Origin: Eleginops maclovinus
Lineage: Eukaryota > Chordata > Actinopteri > Perciformes > Eleginopidae
NCBI RefSeq assembly: GCF_036324505.1
Contig: NC_086355.1
Location: 22,310,518 to 22,374,517, forward strand
Direction: 5' to 3'
DNA length: 64,000 bases
In this document: one piece after another, positions 60,741-64,000 of the stretch
Position numbering within the stretch: the stretch's first letter is position 1
How the letters are laid out: each line of letters opens with the position of its first letter
Notes under the pieces: generated by a model
Databases searched by the model: none
What the model saw: the letters and a program-made list of their open reading frames with translations, nothing else
Told to the model about the DNA's origin: nothing
Position numbers and translations under genes: made by a program

Positions 60741-62728
60741 ACCTTATTTGTGAAATTCTCTTTCTGAGTTCATTGTGTTCATTAGCCTTATGTTCTAATG
60801 TAGAAACAACATGGACACGCTCAAGACATTATGTTTTAGTTAATTGTGTTAACAACACATTGATCCGACTTAAGGGGGCGTGAATAATCTTAGTCAGAAA
60901 CTTTTTTTTGACACCAAATGAATGGTAATGGCAAGGGTAACAAAGGTAAACACAAATTGTATAATCGCCTGGTCTATTTGCTACATCGTATTTTTAATTT
61001 TCCCTGGCCCATGCTGCACCCTATCGAAGTATTATGATCTGTATTTAAACTATATGACCTAGCAGTCTTGATGTACTGTAGTTAGAACTTGAAAACGCAT
61101 ATAAAGACATGACTGAAAGACACACAAACCCAACAGCACGCATATATATTCTTAAATGTATCCTTGTTTTAAGAGGATTAGAATAAATCTATGATCAAGA
61201 TGCAATCCCTGATGTTGGCAATCCAAAATGATTTCCTTTTCAAATAAATCAAGGCACAGGAAAGGACCTATTATCTGTTGGTTTTTCATCTTATGACACT
61301 AAAAAAATAGTCCAATAATACACAATTCTACTTGATAACTATCTAAATAGCTTGCTTCATGTAGAAACCATCACAAGATGTCTTGGTGTCTTACAGCGCA
61401 GTATAAGCTTTAGTTTGCTCTTTAGCTAATTGACCCTGTAGACAGATGGCCGTCTCCTGAGGCTCTGATGAGATTAGTAACAAATCTCCAACAACTAATG
61501 AATCACAGCTGACGTTAAACTAGCTGCTTCTCACCCAGATGGTTTATCACAGTTCTATAATTGAGCAAGAGTATAATTGAATTTAACTATTTGCAGCAAT
61601 ATGTAATACCAATGCATTAATCGCACGTTGTGTGGCAAGAAAGAGACTGTGATCTGACCACACGGCTCATGCTCTCCTCAGTATATTCACTTCAGAAAGA
61701 GTACTAATGGATATTGAGGTGGAGCTGGAGCATCATTGATGATCACTTTAAACTCTTGACAGAGTTTGTGCCCTAATTTGATTATATTTGTGTTGGAGTA
61801 AGGTTGAAATGTTTTGAGTATTTTGTGCAGAAGGCTGATCAGTTTTACTGCAGCTTTAACGGTCACCTAATATACTATATTTGAACAAGATACTGTATTG
61901 TTGGGCCATATCTATACAAAACATATTACACATAGTCTCTCCAGTACAGTGTTAGCTCTGAGTGTTAGCGATGCTTGCTAATGTAAACACAGACCATATT
62001 GCTTCCAAAACACGCCGCACATTACTTCTGATACAGCACGTAGCTTGACATATTCTTTCTCCAGTGTTTACCGCTGGAACTTTACTCTAAGTCCCTCCTG
62101 AAGACATCCTGCTGAACACAGACACACAGCTGGGGAGGGGATTCAGCTCTCCAGCTGTATATTGGGGACGATAGGTTGGGACGTGGGCGGGACGTTGCCA
62201 GGAGTTCAATGTAAAGCCAGCCCACATTTCCAAAATTACGTCAACTCTGAAGCAAATCTGGACCAGCTCATTTGTACCCCCATTTTTAGAGATGTCGGTA
62301 AGGAGCAAAAAAGAGAGCGTTGTATTTTCTGACACTGACAAACAAACATTCATTGCAAATGTTGCTGAAATAAAATTGTTGCCCGAGGAGGTAAAACAAG
62401 TAACATACTCCACCACCTCAACAGAAAGCACTTATTGGAGTGCGAAGAATGTATAAAAATACGATCTGCTTTATTAAGCAACGCTGCTGACATTTCTAAA
62501 GTAAAGTCGAGTCAAGCGTCGCTTGAAGACACCTTTGTTCGAAGGACTGCGTATGATAGGAAAATACCCTAATACAGTTTTAGTTTGGAAATATACTGTA
62601 CTATGAGTTTTTGTCATAACGCCTAGCCCTAGTTTTTAGGACTCATTCCTGCTGCACTTACTCCTTCACACTCCCAAATTTCCAAGTACACTCACTTCAT
62701 CCTCTGTGTGGCTCACAAGCTCTCGTCA

Positions 62729-62729
<1 letters not shown>

Positions 62730-62796
<67 letters not shown>
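62730..62796. repeat. (CA)n microsatellite, about 33 units
   Basis: 67 bp of CA, facing the (GT)n array 142 bp downstream. Confidence 0.97.
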
Positions 62797-62797
<1 letters not shown>

Positions 62798-62936
62798 CAA
62801 GCTTATTCCTGAGAATTCTAGGGTAGGACAAATCTTCAGCAGATGCTTTGCTCTGTGTGGTGGTGTGCAGTGGAATCACATGTCAGGAGATGATGTTGTC
62901 AGCAGAGGAAAAGAGTACAGCAGAAAGGACAGGCTG

Positions 62937-63110
<174 letters not shown>

Positions 63111-63429
63111 AGATTTTCTCAAAGGCAAGGCCACGAAATGAGACAGTAATTCAATTGTGTGTCTTTCATCTTGTTTCCTCCTAACCCATGCATATACACT
63201 GTAGGGTTTTTCAGTGCTTGCTTGTGAAGTAGCACATTTAATACATTACGCAGAGTCTCTTTATTAATCGAGAAAGCATCTGCTGGCGTCTTTTAAAACT
63301 TTCCTGTCTCTTGGCACAAAGGCAGGAAATCTTTGCTAATCCTCTTAAGCCTGCTCGGGTCACACCTTCTCACTGTTTCTAACTTACCATATAGTCTTGT
63401 TTTAGCCTTAGCAGGTGAAACCTCTTCAA

Positions 63430-63655
63430 ATCAGACGTGGAAAAAGTACTCAGGTCTTGTTCTTGAGTAAAAGTAGCAGTAGAGTGTAGGAATACTCTGT
63501 TACAAGTAAAAGTACTGCATTCAAAATGTTTCCCAAGTAAACATACTCAACGTACCACAAGTACTCCGCAGATTAGCCCATTTCAGAACAATATATACAT
63601 GATGTGTTTTTATTCTAATTGTTGATCATTAAAGTGTTATCACAGCTGGTAAAGG
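63430..63655 (+). repeat. Interspersed repeat of the 'aagtactc' family, fragment
   Basis: gtggaaaaagtactcagg, repeated agtaaaagta, and gatcattaaagtgttatc shared with 47345-47720. It is followed directly by a Tc1 remnant that may have inserted into it. Confidence 0.6.
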
Positions 63656-64000
63656 TGCAGCTTCGTCTGAATGTCGAAGCAGAAATTGAGACTCATCAGA
63701 CCAGGGAACATTTTTCCCGTCTTCTATTGTCCAATTTTGGTGAGCCCGTGCGAATTGTAGCCTCGGTTTCCTGTTCCTGGTCTTCAGCTGCTGTAGCCCA
63801 TCCGCTTCAACGTTCAACGTGTTGTGCGTTCAGAGATGGTGATCTGCATACCTTGGTTGTATCGAGTGATTATTTGAGTTACTGTTGCCTTTCTATGATC
63901 TTGAAGCAGTCTGGCTGCTCACCTCTAGAAATGGTTGTGAAATCCCAGTAGATCAGCAGTTTCTGAAACACGCGGACCAGCGCACCTGGCACCAACAACC
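63656..64000 (-). pseudogene. Tc1-like transposase remnant
   Basis: The minus strand reads RKPRLQFARAHQNW and VPWSDESQFLLRHSD, the block with the first catalytic Asp of Tc1 transposases. The sequence further 5' (63830-64000) is degenerate and runs off the window. It is another Tc1 family than the two complete copies. Confidence 0.75.

Overview
This window is vertebrate nuclear DNA, almost certainly from a teleost fish and probably a percomorph. It holds spliced GT-AG genes, long (CA/TG)n microsatellites, and a typical fish mix of transposons: Tc1 DD34E, hAT, BEL/Pao, L2-like and L1-like LINEs, and an endogenous retrovirus. No CRISPR array, operon or bacterial feature is present.

Layout. 1-11670: an endogenous retrovirus with a gag remnant, an RT fragment, an integrase trace, an intact env (8823-10439), a polypurine tract and a 3' LTR (11035-11670). 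Its 5' LTR is not in the window, and two blocks of it (about 1800-4920 and 5780-8770) look like low-fidelity assembly sequence. About 12355-21725: a hAT transposon (TTF-type/ZMYM1-like transposase, minus strand) whose last codons are split by a near-pristine BEL/Pao retrotransposon (12597-18761, TSD ATATG, LTRs differing at one of 415 positions). About 21800-23580: an L2-like LINE with one nonsense codon.

24250-43570: four plus-strand paralogues of a small spliced gene family (called hgr-1 to hgr-4 here only for reference). They encode His-Gly-rich proteins with a conserved Lys/His/Cys block and a Ser/Asp-rich C-terminal exon. hgr-1, hgr-2 and hgr-3 look intact, while hgr-4 is a pseudogene. 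Between them lie an intact Tc1 element (30688-32337) inside a LINE tail, and a nest of hAT elements (37222-41221) inside a 5'-truncated L1 (about 35530-41470).

44840-64000: the 5' part of HIBCH (3-hydroxyisobutyryl-CoA hydrolase, mitochondrial valine catabolism), with promoter and seven coding exons at 44997-59720. The gene runs off the right edge. Its introns hold a broken Tc1, MITEs, a SINE-like repeat, a second L2-like LINE and several long dinucleotide arrays. Inside that LINE (51556-52857) is a 33-bp minisatellite that clearly arose by in-frame amplification of LINE coding sequence.

The most novel items are the His-Gly-rich gene family with its exon duplication and fusion, the minisatellite born from a LINE, and the nested young mobile elements. 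All assignments come from reading the sequence; no database search was possible.
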